From JAVBMO01 sp031552355 (GTDB lineage: Bacteria > Bacteroidota > Bacteroidia > Bacteroidales > P3), in NCBI GenBank assembly GCA_031552355.1, contig JAVBMO010000069.1:1-43930 (forward strand): a stretch of 43,930 nt of DNA. The letters run 5' to 3'. Below the pieces are notes generated by a model. The model was not told the origin of the DNA. It searched no databases and saw nothing but the letters and a program-made list of their open reading frames with translations. Position numbers and translations under genes: made by a program. Shown here piece by piece: positions 43,495 to 43,930 of this stretch (its first letter is position 1; each line of letters opens with the position of its first letter).

Positions 43495-43930
43495 ATGTAC
43501 TTTACCGATATTTTTTTTGATTTGGACGGAACACTTTGGGATTTTGAACAGAACAATACAGCTGCATTATATGAGCTTTTTGTTTATTTCGAGCTGTCCG
43601 ACAAATGCCGGTGTTCGTGGGAAGACTTTCTGAAAATTTACAAAACCGTTAATCACAGCCTTTGGGACGAATACCGTGCCGGACGCCTGTCGAAAGAGAT
43701 TCTTTTGGCAAAACGGTTTTCGCTTCCGCTTGAATATTTCAATGCAGGTGATTTTGCCTTGTCCAAGCAATTATCCAATTTTCATTTGCAAAACATGCCG
43801 TTGAAAACGACTTTATTGCCTTTTGCCAAAGAATTATTATCCTATTTGAACGAAAAGAACTACCGGCTTCACATCCTGACAAATGGTTTTTGGGAAATCC
43901 AACAAGCGAAATTGGATTCTTGCGGAATTC
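43495..43930 (+). CDS. HAD-family phosphatase, YjjG-like nucleotidase (5' part)
   Basis: The gene runs off the window end after 145 codons. It begins MYFTDIFFDLDGTLWDFEQN: the HAD nucleophile Asp 9 and acid-base Asp 11 are in DLDGTLWD, and motif II (Thr 129) is in LHILTNGFWEIQ. The helical cap between them contains NHSLWDEYRAGRLSKEILLAKRF, typical of the YjjG/YfnB subgroup that dephosphorylates nucleoside monophosphates, often non-canonical pyrimidines. Substrate is inferred from the family. It is divergent from rpsL, with about 275 nt between. Confidence 0.88.
   Translation, partial: MYFTDIFFDLDGTLWDFEQNNTAALYELFVYFELSDKCRCSWEDFLKIYKTVNHSLWDEYRAGRLSKEILLAKRFSLPLEYFNAGDFALSKQLSNFHLQNMPLKTTLLPFAKELLSYLNEKNYRLHILTNGFWEIQQAKLDSCGI

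Overview
The window comes from a low-GC member of the Bacteroidota, probably near the Bacteroidales, although the genus cannot be fixed from sequence alone. Four things point there: C-terminal sorting domains of the type IX secretion system (T9SS) on three secreted proteins; promoters of the TTTG ~20 nt TAnnTTTG type; starts preceded by A-rich leaders rather than Shine-Dalgarno sequences; and a ribosomal block with map between secY and infA and no tuf after fusA.

Left part (1-21550, plus strand). The window opens with the 3' end of aroE. A repeat-rich gap of about 1.5 kb follows, holding hairpins, a MITE-like element and an (AC)16 tract, and leads to an HU-like DNA-binding protein gene (DUF4469 family). 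Next come two giant paralogous secreted proteins of 1776 and 1751 aa (3335-8665 and 9973-15228). Each has about ten PPC-like beta repeats, several bacterial Ig-like (Big_2) domains and a nearly identical T9SS sorting domain. A DUF4595-like lipoprotein lies between them. A same-strand series follows: a permuted papain-like lipoprotein, a DUF4878 lipoprotein, a YD-repeat-like lipoprotein, a WG-repeat protein, a parallel beta-helix protein and a smaller T9SS-sorted repeat protein. Most are exported or surface proteins. The DNA shows much recent shuffling: shared promoter/leader pieces, a copied signal-peptide start, a duplicated gene tail, internal tandem duplications and dispersed repeats.

Middle (21618-25122, minus strand). 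An OppC-like ABC permease with a large extracytoplasmic insertion and a DEAD-box RNA helicase with a DbpA-type RNA-binding domain each have clear promoter or terminator signals.

Right part (25123-43220, minus strand). The str, S10, spc and alpha ribosomal operons run as one block: rpsL-rpsG-fusA-rpsJ-rplC-rplD-rplW-rplB-rpsS-rplV-rpsC-rplP-rpmC-rpsQ-rplN-rplX-rplE-rpsN-rpsH-rplF-rplR-rpsE-rpmD-rplO-secY-map-infA-rpmJ-rpsM-rpsK-rpsD-rpoA-rplQ. A strong promoter sits before rpsL and a hairpin terminator after rplQ. rplE appears to start at a CTG overlapping the rplX stop. The window ends in a divergent, truncated HAD phosphatase gene of YjjG type.

The most unusual content is the mosaic architecture of the giant T9SS cargo genes and the repeat families around and inside them. 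No CRISPR array, tRNA, rRNA or intact transposase gene was seen.
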